Assembly: GCA_944381225.1 (NCBI GenBank)
Contig: CALWKJ010000027.1
Span: 1 to 12,154, forward strand
Direction: 5' to 3'
Source: an uncultured Clostridia bacterium
GTDB lineage: Bacteria > Bacillota > Clostridia > Christensenellales > UBA1242
Length of the DNA stretch: 12,154 nucleotides
Below, in pieces: positions 1-7,411 of this stretch. The position numbers and the translations under genes were made by a program. The first letter of the stretch is position 1. Each line of letters opens with the position of its first letter. Under the pieces are notes generated by a model. That model made no database searches. It was not told the origin of the DNA and saw nothing but the letters and a program-made list of their open reading frames with translations.

Positions 1-13
1 TTTAAGCTTATTT

Positions 14-889
14 TTATTTTATCATTTTTAACATCAAATCTGGTATGTTTATATTGCACGCACTATAAAAATTATTTACATTCGCAGTTGTGTTAACTTC
101 ACAAACAACAGGACCATTGATGCTTTTTAAAATATCAACAATGGCAAAATCACAGCCTATTGCATTCGCTGCACTTACTGCTAATTGTTCATCGAGATAT
201 GATGGTATGTAACTGTGAATTGTTCCACCCAAAGTTAAGTTTGACCTAAAATCTCCTGTTATTCCTTGTCTTCTGTACGATGCAACAACTTTATTTTTAA
301 TTACAAACATTCTTATATCAGTGCCACTAGACTCCAAAACAAATTCTTGCAACAACAATTCCTTTCCTTGCAATTTTTCTACAAGGTCATATAATTGCTC
401 TTTATTTTTCACTAAGTACACGTTCTTCCCATAATCGCCGTACCATTCCTTTACAATCATTGGCAAGCCTATATCTATAATAGCCTCATCTAAAAAAGCT
501 TTTGCCTTTTCCTTTGTGAAATTTGTCATGGTTGGAAATATCGCTGTTTTGGGAATATTTATGTTGTTTTTTGCTAATTCTTGATACATATTTGCTTTGT
601 TTTCACAAATGTCAATAGCTTTTGAAGAATTAACCACTTTTACACCCAACATCTCTAAATTTCTTGCAAGATGCACATCTTTGTCAAAAAAAATGGCATA
701 ATCATATGTCTCATAGGAATCATTTCCCTTTACAACATTATTATCAATGTATGTATAAAGGTCTGAATTTTTTTTGAACTCTAAAACGATGTTATGATTT
801 TTGGCAGAATTTACAAACAACTCATTATATTGAATAAATTGCTCTGTATTTAAAGAATCGTCATGAACTACTAATACTTTTCCTCTCAT
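14..889 (-). CDS. RimK-like ATP-grasp ligase at the end of the lysine operon
   Basis: The 291-residue product looks like a RimK-type ATP-grasp enzyme, a family that joins an amino acid or peptide carboxylate to an amine at the cost of ATP. Visible landmarks are the VKEWYGDYGKNV nucleotide-binding segment (about 145-157), LLLQEFV (178-184), the TDIRMF strand (190-195), GDFRSNLTLGG (212-222), and the metal-binding end with D252, E264 and N266 (CEVNTTANVNNF). The ATG at 889 is chosen because GAGGTG lies just upstream with the same GAGGTGTTTATG arrangement as asd; a longer reading from 916 would place that site inside the gene. It starts 20 bases after the lysC stop, so it is probably co-transcribed with the lysine genes. 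Its base composition looks less extreme than theirs. The substrate is unknown: the family call is fairly sure, while a link to lysine or diaminopimelate is only inferred from position. Confidence 0.8.
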   Translation of the reverse strand: MRGKVLVVHDDSLNTEQFIQYNELFVNSAKNHNIVLEFKKNSDLYTYIDNNVVKGNDSYETYDYAIFFDKDVHLARNLEMLGVKVVNSSKAIDICENKANMYQELAKNNINIPKTAIFPTMTNFTKEKAKAFLDEAIIDIGLPMIVKEWYGDYGKNVYLVKNKEQLYDLVEKLQGKELLLQEFVLESSGTDIRMFVIKNKVVASYRRQGITGDFRSNLTLGGTIHSYIPSYLDEQLAVSAANAIGCDFAIVDILKSINGPVVCEVNTTANVNNFYSACNINIPDLMLKMIK

Positions 890-909
890 AAACACCTCTA
901 TTAAACACT

Positions 910-1959
910 TTAGCACATTTGTGATTTTTTTTCAATTAATAATTTTTCATATAAATCAATAATGTCTTTTTTAAAACACTTGGGTTTTAAAATTAATTTT
1001 AAAATTTGTTTCTTTTGGAAAAATATCTTATCTTTAAATTTTTTTATAATTGGCAAACAATTATTGCACTTAACTAACACCAAATAATCATCTTTTCTTT
1101 TTTTATAAACAACAAAAGAGCAATTTTTTACATTTTTACTGGAAATATATGTAGGACTTGCGTAAATATCGCAAATAGATTTAAGTTTTAACAGCGTATT
1201 TGAACATTTTAATAATTTTGAACAATCTTTATGAATAACTTTTGCATCATAGCATGACATTAAAAACATGTCTGAGTATGACATTTGCTCTATTTGTTTG
1301 GCATTTTTATATAAGTTGGGATTTATCTCTTTCACTCCAACAACGTCAGTCCAATTTTCATATACAGAAAAATTTAATGCCTTTGCTATAATTGCGCCAG
1401 TCACATCACCTCCACCTCTTGAAAATAATTTTATTTTTTTATTGTCAGTTAAACAATAAAACCCAGGAACTACAATTTTTTTGTATTTTTTTAAATAAAA
1501 CTTTAATTTTTTTTGTATTTTTTTATAATTTAATAAATTTTTATTAAAAAAAATGCATTTTTCTGCAGGAATAAATTTTATGTTTAAAAAATGGCTCATT
1601 ATTTTTGCTGTAAAATATTCGCCTCTTGATATTAAAAAGTTTTTATCTTTTATTTTTTTGTATTTTATAAAAGATTTTTTTATTTCATTAATTATTTTAA
1701 ATTTAGTTTTTGTTAAATTTTGCAGAAAATTAAATTTTTGAATAATTTTATCATATATTAAATCTGCATTTTTGCCTTTTTTGTACCTTTTGTCGTATTC
1801 TATTAACAAATCTGTTAATTTTATATCTTTATCATTCAGTTTGCCTATAGCCGAAAAAACAAATATAACTCTATCGTCATTTTGTTCCTTTAACTTTAAT
1901 ATGTTTGTTAACGATTGCTGTGTGGTTGTAGCCTTACCTCCAAATTTACAAACTATCAC
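910..1959 (-). CDS. lysC: Aspartate kinase, short form
   Basis: This enzyme phosphorylates aspartate, the first step toward lysine and diaminopimelate. The 349-residue protein keeps the core landmarks: K5 in KFGG, S36 in the FSAIGK strand, T49, E114 in SRGEYF, R181 and D185 in SRGGGDVTG, and the YENWTDVVGV segment (200-209) typical of clostridial aspartate kinases. Two things are odd. The KFGG-T/S-S motif reads KFGGKAT. The C-terminal part after about residue 272 is only about 77 residues, roughly half the paired ACT region of usual enzymes (about 400-450 residues), so feedback control may be lost or changed. Translation starts at GTG: an in-frame stop lies just upstream, and a GGAGG sits about 12 bases before it. 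The gene overlaps the end of dapB by 14 bases. It is extremely AT- and lysine-rich (25 Lys among residues 86-177). Confidence 0.88.
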   Translation of the reverse strand: MIVCKFGGKATTTQQSLTNILKLKEQNDDRVIFVFSAIGKLNDKDIKLTDLLIEYDKRYKKGKNADLIYDKIIQKFNFLQNLTKTKFKIINEIKKSFIKYKKIKDKNFLISRGEYFTAKIMSHFLNIKFIPAEKCIFFNKNLLNYKKIQKKLKFYLKKYKKIVVPGFYCLTDNKKIKLFSRGGGDVTGAIIAKALNFSVYENWTDVVGVKEINPNLYKNAKQIEQMSYSDMFLMSCYDAKVIHKDCSKLLKCSNTLLKLKSICDIYASPTYISSKNVKNCSFVVYKKRKDDYLVLVKCNNCLPIIKKFKDKIFFQKKQILKLILKPKCFKKDIIDLYEKLLIEKKSQMC

Positions 1960-2608
1960 TTTTTAAAAAATCCTCCATAGTGTAATATCCATTTGGCTGT
2001 TTAAGCATATATTTACACACGTTGTACGCTCCTTCACAAAACAGCATTTTGTTTTGCGCAGTATGTTTTAATTCAACTATTTCATTTTCTCCATATGCAA
2101 AAACGCTGTGCTCTCCAACAACTTCGCCAATTCTTAATGAAATAGTGTTAAATGAAATGTCTTGTTTTAATAATATTTTTTCTATTTCTTTTGCTGAGCC
2201 ACTTGGACAATCTTTTTTGCTTTTATGATGTTTTTCTATAATAACAAATTGATAAGTTTTTATTTTTTTTAATTGATTCAACATTTGCAATATCACGTTG
2301 AAACCAATACTAAAATTAGAAGATAAAAATATAGGTATGTATTTTTTATATTTTGATATTAATTCGTAATTTTTTTCATTGTGGTTTGTCGTGCCAATAA
2401 CTATTGGGATTTTTTTTGTTTTGGCAATTTTTAAATTTTGTTTTAAAGCCAAATAAGATGAAAAATCTAATAAAATATCGCATTTGATATTTTTGTAGTC
2501 TTCAATATTTAATTTATCTATGCAAAAATATTCACAGTTTATTTTTTTTAAATATTCTTGCATCATTTGCCCCATTTTTCCATTAGCACCAACTATTAAA
2601 ATTTTCAT
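1946..2608 (-). CDS. dapB: 4-hydroxy-tetrahydrodipicolinate reductase
   Basis: DapB reduces the product of DapA to tetrahydrodipicolinate using NAD(P)H. The 220-residue product begins MKILIVGANGKMG, the glycine-rich nucleotide loop, and carries DFSS, IGTT, SSNFSIGFN and the catalytic EKHHKSKKDCPSGSAK segment with its HH pair and substrate-binding lysine, followed by RIGEVVGEH. It is a little shorter than the common 240-270 residues but has both domains. The open frame extends upstream to 2749, but the ATG at 2608 is the real start: it has a GGAG six to seven bases ahead, the nucleotide-binding strand begins at once, and the extra residues would duplicate dapA coding sequence. The dapA stop lies between the ribosome site and this start, implying coupled translation. 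Confidence 0.95.
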   Translation of the reverse strand: MKILIVGANGKMGQMMQEYLKKINCEYFCIDKLNIEDYKNIKCDILLDFSSYLALKQNLKIAKTKKIPIVIGTTNHNEKNYELISKYKKYIPIFLSSNFSIGFNVILQMLNQLKKIKTYQFVIIEKHHKSKKDCPSGSAKEIEKILLKQDISFNTISLRIGEVVGEHSVFAYGENEIVELKHTAQNKMLFCEGAYNVCKYMLKQPNGYYTMEDFLKSDSL

Positions 2609-2610
2609 GT

Positions 2611-3465
2611 TTACTCCATTTCGTCTAATATATAATTTAAAATTTTTTTGTTTTTTTTTTGTCTGGACGTCAGATGCATTCTTAAGCTGTTTGAAATAAA
2701 ATTTTTTCTGCACAATATATATTTGATTGGAATTGGATTGGGTTCGCAAAAAATCATTTCATTACATTTATAAAATTTTTTATTGTAGTTTAAACTGTTT
2801 TTATATGTTTTCCAACCCATTATTACTTGTTTGGGATATGCGTTGCTTGTTACACTTATTAAACCGTTGGCTTGATAACATTTAAAAATGTGAGACAAAT
2901 TGTCATTTCCGCAATATATCTTTTTATTGTCCAAAACATTAAACAATTTTAAAATGTGATTTATATCTCCACTCGCTTCCTTTATTCCCTGAAAGTTCTT
3001 TAGTGTAGAAATCTTTTTTATAGTGCTGTCTTCCATATTAAAACCCGTTCTTGATGGTACGTTGTAAACAAAAAAAGGCAAAGTTGTGTTTTGGGAAATG
3101 TTTTTATAATGATAATAAACACCATTTTGTGTGCATTTATTATAATATGGCGTAACAATTAAACAAGCATCAGCACCTAATTTTTGCGCTTGATTTGTAA
3201 AATATATTGCTTTATGTGTGTCATTACTTCCCGTTCCAACAATAACTTTGCATTTGTTTTTAACTTTACTTACTACAAATTTAATTATTTCTTCTCGTTC
3301 ATCACAATTTATTGTGCAATTCTCGCCTGTTGTTCCCAAAATTAAAAGTGCTTTTATTCCATTATTAATTTGGTAATCAATTAATTTGTTTAGTGCCTTA
3401 AAATCTACTCTTTTTTTATTAGTAAAAGGAGTAACAAGTGCTGTACATACGCCTTTAAATATCAT
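2611..3465 (-). CDS. dapA: 4-hydroxy-tetrahydrodipicolinate synthase
   Basis: DapA condenses pyruvate with aspartate semialdehyde, the committed step to diaminopimelate and lysine. The 284-residue protein is full length for this class I aldolase family. It shows the GTTGE pyruvate-site motif (44-48), Y134 and R139 in YNVPSRTG, and the Schiff-base lysine K162 in GIKEAS. The ATG overlaps the asd TGA stop in an ATGA arrangement, with a purine-rich GGGAGAGGAGA stretch immediately before it, so translation is very probably coupled to asd. The C-terminal end is lysine-rich like the neighbouring enzymes. Confidence 0.97.
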   Translation of the reverse strand: MIFKGVCTALVTPFTNKKRVDFKALNKLIDYQINNGIKALLILGTTGENCTINCDEREEIIKFVVSKVKNKCKVIVGTGSNDTHKAIYFTNQAQKLGADACLIVTPYYNKCTQNGVYYHYKNISQNTTLPFFVYNVPSRTGFNMEDSTIKKISTLKNFQGIKEASGDINHILKLFNVLDNKKIYCGNDNLSHIFKCYQANGLISVTSNAYPKQVIMGWKTYKNSLNYNKKFYKCNEMIFCEPNPIPIKYILCRKNFISNSLRMHLTSRQKKNKKILNYILDEME

Positions 3466-4436
3466 TCTCCTCTCCCAAGCAGATACTCTAAAATTTGAAG
3501 TCCGTTTTGAGCAGCTCCCTTTTTTAAATTGTCCGAAACCACAAAAATGTTGAATGAGTTTTTATTTGAATAATCTTTTCTAATTCTGCCCACATACACA
3601 TCATCTTTGCCTTTGACTGTTATTGGCATAGGGTATTTGGTCGGTGCATCTATAACTTTTACCCCTTTAGTATTCAACAAAACTTGTTTTATTTTTTTTA
3701 ATGATGCTCTTTTTTGTGTTTCAAAATTTATACTTATACTGTGACATATTGTTATTGGCACCCTAACGCATGTAGCAGTAATTTTTAATGAATTATTATT
3801 AAAAATTTTTCTAGTCTCGTAAACCATTTTGTTTTCTTCTTTGCTGTATAAATTTTTATAAATTTCACCAATACATGGGATTAAATTGTCTTTAATTATG
3901 TAATTTAATTTTTTTAATTTGCTTTGTTTATTAACCTTTAAATCTTTAAGAGCATACATGCCGGCGCCACTGACTGCTTGGTAAGAAGAATATATAATGC
4001 GCTTTAACCCAAATTGTTCTTTAATTTTATACAACGCCATAACAGACGCTATTGTTGAACAATTTGGATTGCAAATGATTTTTTTGTCTTTAATATCACA
4101 AGCGTTTATTTCTGGAACTATTAACGGATATTTTTTTCTATATTCTGCCGAGAAATCAATTACAGTAACATTTTGTTTTGATAATTTAACAACATATTTT
4201 TTAGAAATTTTTTCGCTTGTGCAAAATAAAGCAAAATCTAATTTTTGATTAAAAATTTCTTCGGTTAATTCGTTAACAATAATCTTTTTTTTATTAATAA
4301 AAAATCTTTTGCCCTTCGACTTTTTTGATGCATATAAAACAAATTCACAATCTAAAAAATTTTTTTCATTTATTATTTTTAAAGCTGTCCTTCCCACAAC
4401 ACCCGTAGCTCCAACTATTGCAACTTTATATTTCAT
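3462..4436 (-). CDS. asd: Aspartate-semialdehyde dehydrogenase
   Basis: Asd reduces aspartyl phosphate to aspartate semialdehyde with NADPH, feeding DapA encoded directly downstream. The 324-residue product has the N-terminal GATGVVG loop (9-15), the catalytic cysteine C126 in NPNCST, the YQAVSGAG substrate loop, the CVRVPI..HS segment with the catalytic arginine and histidine, and the SDNLKKGAAQNGLQI C-terminal signature. A GTG two codons upstream (4442) also opens the frame, but it lies inside the ribosome site, so the ATG at 4436 preceded by GAGGTG is preferred. It is the first gene of the operon, with a candidate -10 box and a leader inverted repeat just upstream. Confidence 0.97.
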   Translation of the reverse strand: MKYKVAIVGATGVVGRTALKIINEKNFLDCEFVLYASKKSKGKRFFINKKKIIVNELTEEIFNQKLDFALFCTSEKISKKYVVKLSKQNVTVIDFSAEYRKKYPLIVPEINACDIKDKKIICNPNCSTIASVMALYKIKEQFGLKRIIYSSYQAVSGAGMYALKDLKVNKQSKLKKLNYIIKDNLIPCIGEIYKNLYSKEENKMVYETRKIFNNNSLKITATCVRVPITICHSISINFETQKRASLKKIKQVLLNTKGVKVIDAPTKYPMPITVKGKDDVYVGRIRKDYSNKNSFNIFVVSDNLKKGAAQNGLQILEYLLGRGE

Positions 4437-4444
4437 AAACACCT

Positions 4445-4466
4445 CATTTAATAATAGTATTAAATG
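4445..4466 (-). promoter_or_regulatory. 9-bp perfect inverted repeat in the asd leader
   Basis: CATTTAATA and TATTAAATG are separated by four bases. The repeat begins about where transcription should start from the -10 box at 4472-4477 and touches the asd ribosome site. It could be a repressor operator or a short leader hairpin acting on initiation or mRNA stability. The arms are AT-rich, so chance is possible. Confidence 0.45.
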
Positions 4467-4471
4467 AAAAA

Positions 4472-4477
4472 ATTATA
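4472..4477 (-). promoter_or_regulatory. asd: Candidate -10 box of the lysine operon
   Basis: A perfect TATAAT reads on the minus strand, 36 bases before the asd start. No good -35 hexamer lies 16-18 bases upstream, where the terminator of the preceding gene sits, so the promoter may be weak or activator-dependent. Confidence 0.45.
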
Positions 4478-4486
4478 AGAAATGTT

Positions 4487-4513
4487 AAAAAAAACATATT
4501 CTTTTGAATATGC
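4487..4513 (-). terminator. Terminator of the lipoprotein gene
   Basis: On the minus strand GCATATTC, a loop of AAAA and GAATATG are followed by eight T. The 7-bp stem has little GC, so termination may be incomplete. It stands 15 bases after the lipoprotein stop and before the asd promoter region. Confidence 0.6.
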
Positions 4514-4527
4514 TTTTTGTGTTTATT

Positions 4528-5877
4528 TTATTCTGCTTCTCCAGTTAAATCTTCAGCCAAAATGGTAGCTATACATTCGTATTTTGGATTGTTTATTTCT
4601 GCAGTTTTTAAATTTGCTCTAAATGCATAATATGTTTCTGTTGTGTTGGTGTCTAATTTTGCGTAAAAATATACGTATTCCCCGGCTATATCACAAGAGC
4701 CTTGTTTTATATTTTTTTGTTCTGCTATTGTTTGAACAACTCTATCTCTATAACTTATTCTATATAATCCGTTTGTTGTTGTGTAATATACGTAATCGCC
4801 TTCAACGTATTCAATATTTGCATCTTCGTTTACCAAAACAATATCATAATTTGCAACATTTCCTTCGGCTTTTGTTGACAAATATATTTTTGATTCTGCT
4901 TTATAGACAACATTATCTGAGTTTATTGGTGTAAATTGACTAACGCTATCTTCTCCGTCAACTTCACCTAAAATTGTGTATTGCACCTGATTTGCACCAA
5001 AGCCTAATGTTAAATCATCGCCATAATACAAAGCAATTCCATTTTGCAATAGTTTATAATATAACACCCCATTTTCATAAGATACAAGTGTTATTGTTTG
5101 CGAAAGTGGTTTTCCCAAACTTCTAGTTTGATTTGTTAATAAATTAAGTTCATTTAAATAATTTCCAGTAAGCCCTGCATCTTTGTCATCTTCACTTATA
5201 TCAGTTGTGTAATAAAGTAAATTTAATTGTCCATATTGCTTTGGAAAAACAACATCTAAAACATCACTAACTAAAATTTCAACATTTGGCAATTTTTCCT
5301 TTATTTGTAATTTAGAAATTTTATTGTCGTCAAAAATTAACAAATATGGATTCTCTTCTGTTACTAAATAGAATTTACCTTGTGTGGTTTTTGTAGTTAA
5401 AATTTCTTTTAGTCCCGTTCCGTCTAATTTAATTCTAAAAAGTGTAGTTAAATCAAATCTGTCGTTCCCAGTTTTTTGCTCTTTATGTGTGTTTGGTGAA
5501 GTAAAATACAAATAGTTACCAACAACAAACATGTTTGAGTTGTTAAATCCAGCAATTTTTGAATACACTCTTTCAAGATTTTCAAGCTTGCCGTCTTCAT
5601 CTTTTGTAACATATCCATATTCATTTGTTTTAATTCTATATAGTGCGTTGTGCTTTGTTGTTTTTTTGGTGTTGTCGTTCCCTGAAAGTGTTGTATAATC
5701 TACAAAAGTGTTGGCAAAATATACATATTCTTCAACGCTAACAACGCTTCCTCCATTTGATGCAACTTGCAAAACGTCTTCTTTGCCTGTTGGCATTTTT
5801 AATGGCTTGCTACACCCAACTAAAATAAAGCACAAACTCAGTACAAACACCGTTATTATTGATAATGTTTTTTTCAT
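4528..5877 (-). CDS. Lipoprotein with DUF5050-like beta-propeller repeats
   Basis: The 449-residue product starts with a lipoprotein signal: two lysines, a hydrophobic stretch, and the lipobox LVGC with the lipidated cysteine at C22. The mature part repeats short blade-like units of the type YVYFxxxxxxxLYRI, for example YVYFANTF, YLYFTSPN, YVYYTTTNGLYRI and YVYFYAKL, the pattern of DUF5050 and related extracytoplasmic beta-propellers. It is presumably anchored outside the membrane; ligand and function are unknown. It has its own strong promoter and a terminator, but lies 134 bases downstream of two secreted-protein genes on the same strand and could serve with them at the cell surface. The ribosome site is modest: AAGGA about 12 bases ahead of the ATG. 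Confidence 0.8.
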   Translation of the reverse strand: MKKTLSIITVFVLSLCFILVGCSKPLKMPTGKEDVLQVASNGGSVVSVEEYVYFANTFVDYTTLSGNDNTKKTTKHNALYRIKTNEYGYVTKDEDGKLENLERVYSKIAGFNNSNMFVVGNYLYFTSPNTHKEQKTGNDRFDLTTLFRIKLDGTGLKEILTTKTTQGKFYLVTEENPYLLIFDDNKISKLQIKEKLPNVEILVSDVLDVVFPKQYGQLNLLYYTTDISEDDKDAGLTGNYLNELNLLTNQTRSLGKPLSQTITLVSYENGVLYYKLLQNGIALYYGDDLTLGFGANQVQYTILGEVDGEDSVSQFTPINSDNVVYKAESKIYLSTKAEGNVANYDIVLVNEDANIEYVEGDYVYYTTTNGLYRISYRDRVVQTIAEQKNIKQGSCDIAGEYVYFYAKLDTNTTETYYAFRANLKTAEINNPKYECIATILAEDLTGEAE

Positions 5878-5970
5878 TTTTTAATAATTTCCTTAACTTT
5901 TAATAAATATAGCGCGTAACAAACACTATGCTAACGCACCTTAACAAAACATATTTGTTTTTTCTTTTGT

Positions 5971-5999
5971 AATATATCACATCAACTTTTTACTGTCAA
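5971..5999 (-). promoter_or_regulatory. Sigma-A promoter of the lipoprotein gene
   Basis: TTGACA (5999-5994), a 17-base spacer and TATATT (5976-5971) preceded by TGA, giving an extended -10. This is close to consensus and would leave a leader of about 85 bases before the ATG at 5877. No further element was recognised in that leader. Confidence 0.8.
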
Positions 6000-6011
6000 A
6001 TGTTTATTCTA

Positions 6012-6614
6012 TCAAGCATTATATGTTTCCATAACAATTTTAAAATTGTTTGGTTTTTCGCTAAAGCCTTGTGCATTTTTTGCAACTGTAGTTGTTAAAG
6101 TAATGGTTGCATATTTTGCTTCTTGCCCTTCTACATATCCATCTATTGTTACCATTGAAGAAGGCTCATTTACAAAAAATTCACTGTTTGTTTCGTATTC
6201 TGCAACTCGTACAGTTATTGCCATATCGGAGTAATTATAAACTTTAATTGTATATACAATAGGAGTTTGCTCATTCACAAAAACTAAACTTTCAGGAATT
6301 TCCCAATTATTTAAAACTTGTGGTTTGTTTATAAGTTTGTCCTCGCTACTGTGAGTTTCATAATGAATAAAGCCTTTGTCCAAATAATACTCTTCAAAAG
6401 ATTGGTAACCATCTGGAACTTCTTCAAGTTGCATCTGTTTTATCCCACTAACCCTACATTCTAAATCTACATAAACATTTTGAGAAGGAGTAAATCCAAT
6501 TGTATTTGAAATTGAAAAAGATTGATTTAAACTTGCATATACACTATACCCAAAAAGCGCAATACACAATACTATTGACAACATTGTTGTTAATATAATC
6601 AACCTTCTTCGCAT
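6012..6614 (-). CDS. Small secreted protein, SipW/TasA-like leader
   Basis: This 200-residue protein of unknown function opens with three arginines, a hydrophobic segment (about 5-24) and a YSVYA cleavage-like site. That layout resembles SipW-processed TasA/camelysin-type proteins. The remainder is rich in Thr, Val, Asn and Tyr in alternating patterns, suggesting one secreted beta-sandwich domain. It shares with the upstream gene product a VLNxW motif, a TIKVxNxS strand and a GF...NF ending, so the two look like diverged paralogues. The ATG has AAAGGAG nine bases ahead and lies 26 bases after the upstream stop, so the two form an operon. No sipW gene is visible in the window. The secreted nature is well supported; the filament idea is inference. 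Confidence 0.72.
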   Translation of the reverse strand: MRRRLIILTTMLSIVLCIALFGYSVYASLNQSFSISNTIGFTPSQNVYVDLECRVSGIKQMQLEEVPDGYQSFEEYYLDKGFIHYETHSSEDKLINKPQVLNNWEIPESLVFVNEQTPIVYTIKVYNYSDMAITVRVAEYETNSEFFVNEPSSMVTIDGYVEGQEAKYATITLTTTVAKNAQGFSEKPNNFKIVMETYNA

Positions 6615-6640
6615 ATTGTTTTTCTCCTTTTTTTAATGTT

Positions 6641-7285
6641 TTATTTTATAGCGTCAAAATTAAAGTTCCAAGCAAAGCCAAGTGGGTCAAGGCTTTCAAC
6701 ACTGCTCTTTAATTTCATTGTTAATTTGTATGTTACACTACTATTTAAAGTAGTCAAATCCGTGTATGAATTTTCAGTTGAGGATTGAAGCGTTCCAGTA
6801 TTTACTTGCTTTTGAAATTGCAAGGTGATTTTTGCGTTGGCATTTGGCGTTGAAGTTGTGTCAAATTGTGTATCATCATCGGTTTGCCAATCGTATTTAA
6901 CATACATTGGTTGATTGCTTGATAAATTAGTAACTTTTATAGTTATTACTATATCTGGAACAGTTAATGTTTCTCCACCGTTTGAATAGTTTTTAATAAA
7001 ATATATGCTTCCAAGATTCCATGAATTTAAAACTTCGTTTATATCGCTTGCGTTGCTGTAAGAAAAAGTGCTATTGGATATTTCAACGTTTTCATTTGCA
7101 TCACTGCTTGCATTAGATATGCTCGCTTCTATTTGAAAGCGCATATTAACATTGTCAACACTATAAGAAACTTTACCAGTTATTTTATATTCTGCAACAA
7201 CAGCTGCCCATACGCCAAAACACAAAATAAAAACAGACAATGCAACCATGCACAACGAAATAACCAGTCTTGTTGTTTTTTTCAA
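6641..7285 (-). CDS. Small secreted protein, paralogue, TTG start
   Basis: The 214-residue product begins MKKTTRLVISLC with a hydrophobic core and an FGVWAA cleavage-like site. A Ser/Asn/Thr-rich, strand-forming exported domain follows, reminiscent of TasA/camelysin-type surface proteins. It shares VLNxW, (V/Y)xTIKVxN(L/Y)S and a GF...NF tail with the next gene product. The frame extends to a TTG at 7309, but the candidate promoter would start transcription near 7307. The AAGGAG lies nine bases before the TTG at 7285, so that TTG is taken as start; a GTG six bases earlier is too close to the ribosome site. It is the first gene of the pair. The function is not known. Confidence 0.72.
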   Translation of the reverse strand: MKKTTRLVISLCMVALSVFILCFGVWAAVVAEYKITGKVSYSVDNVNMRFQIEASISNASSDANENVEISNSTFSYSNASDINEVLNSWNLGSIYFIKNYSNGGETLTVPDIVITIKVTNLSSNQPMYVKYDWQTDDDTQFDTTSTPNANAKITLQFQKQVNTGTLQSSTENSYTDLTTLNSSVTYKLTMKLKSSVESLDPLGFAWNFNFDAIK

Positions 7286-7313
7286 CGTCACCCTCTCCTT
7301 CAAACACAATTTT

Positions 7314-7341
7314 AGTATATTAAAGCAACTAAGTCAAGCAA
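7314..7341 (-). promoter_or_regulatory. Promoter of the secreted-protein pair
   Basis: TTGCTT (7341-7336), a 16-base spacer and TATACT (7319-7314). The -35 is weak. TAGTTGCTT occurs twice in this stretch with a 13-base period (7323-7331 and 7336-7344 on the plus strand as aagcaacta), overlapping the -35, which could be a regulator site. Confidence 0.5.
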
Positions 7342-7411
7342 CTACAATTATTTTTGGTAAATTTAAATTTTTTATTAAATATATATTTAATAATGCATAA
7401 TCTTAACTGAT

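Noticed and set aside
1..13. Terminator after the ATP-grasp gene
   Set aside because: Only 13 bases remain in the window, too few to judge.
1501..1560. Frameshift or decay in lysC suggested by very low GC
   Set aside because: The frame is open throughout, and conserved catalytic motifs lie on both sides in the same frame.
1946..2749. Long form of DapB starting at 2749
   Set aside because: The first 47 residues overlap dapA, do not resemble DapB, and precede the true ribosome site and MKILIVGANGKMG start.
4443..4527. Lysine riboswitch before asd
   Set aside because: Only about 85 bases separate asd from the preceding gene, and none of the multi-helix L-box core is seen; a lysine riboswitch needs about 170 bases.
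5900..5945. Possible structured leader in the lipoprotein 5' region (gcgcgta...acgc)
   Set aside because: Only about six base pairs with a wobble and a large loop; no known riboswitch motif was recognised.
7372..7393. 22-bp perfect palindrome after the HAD gene as a terminator
   Set aside because: It is made only of A and T and is not followed by a T run on the minus strand; in such AT-rich DNA it may be chance.
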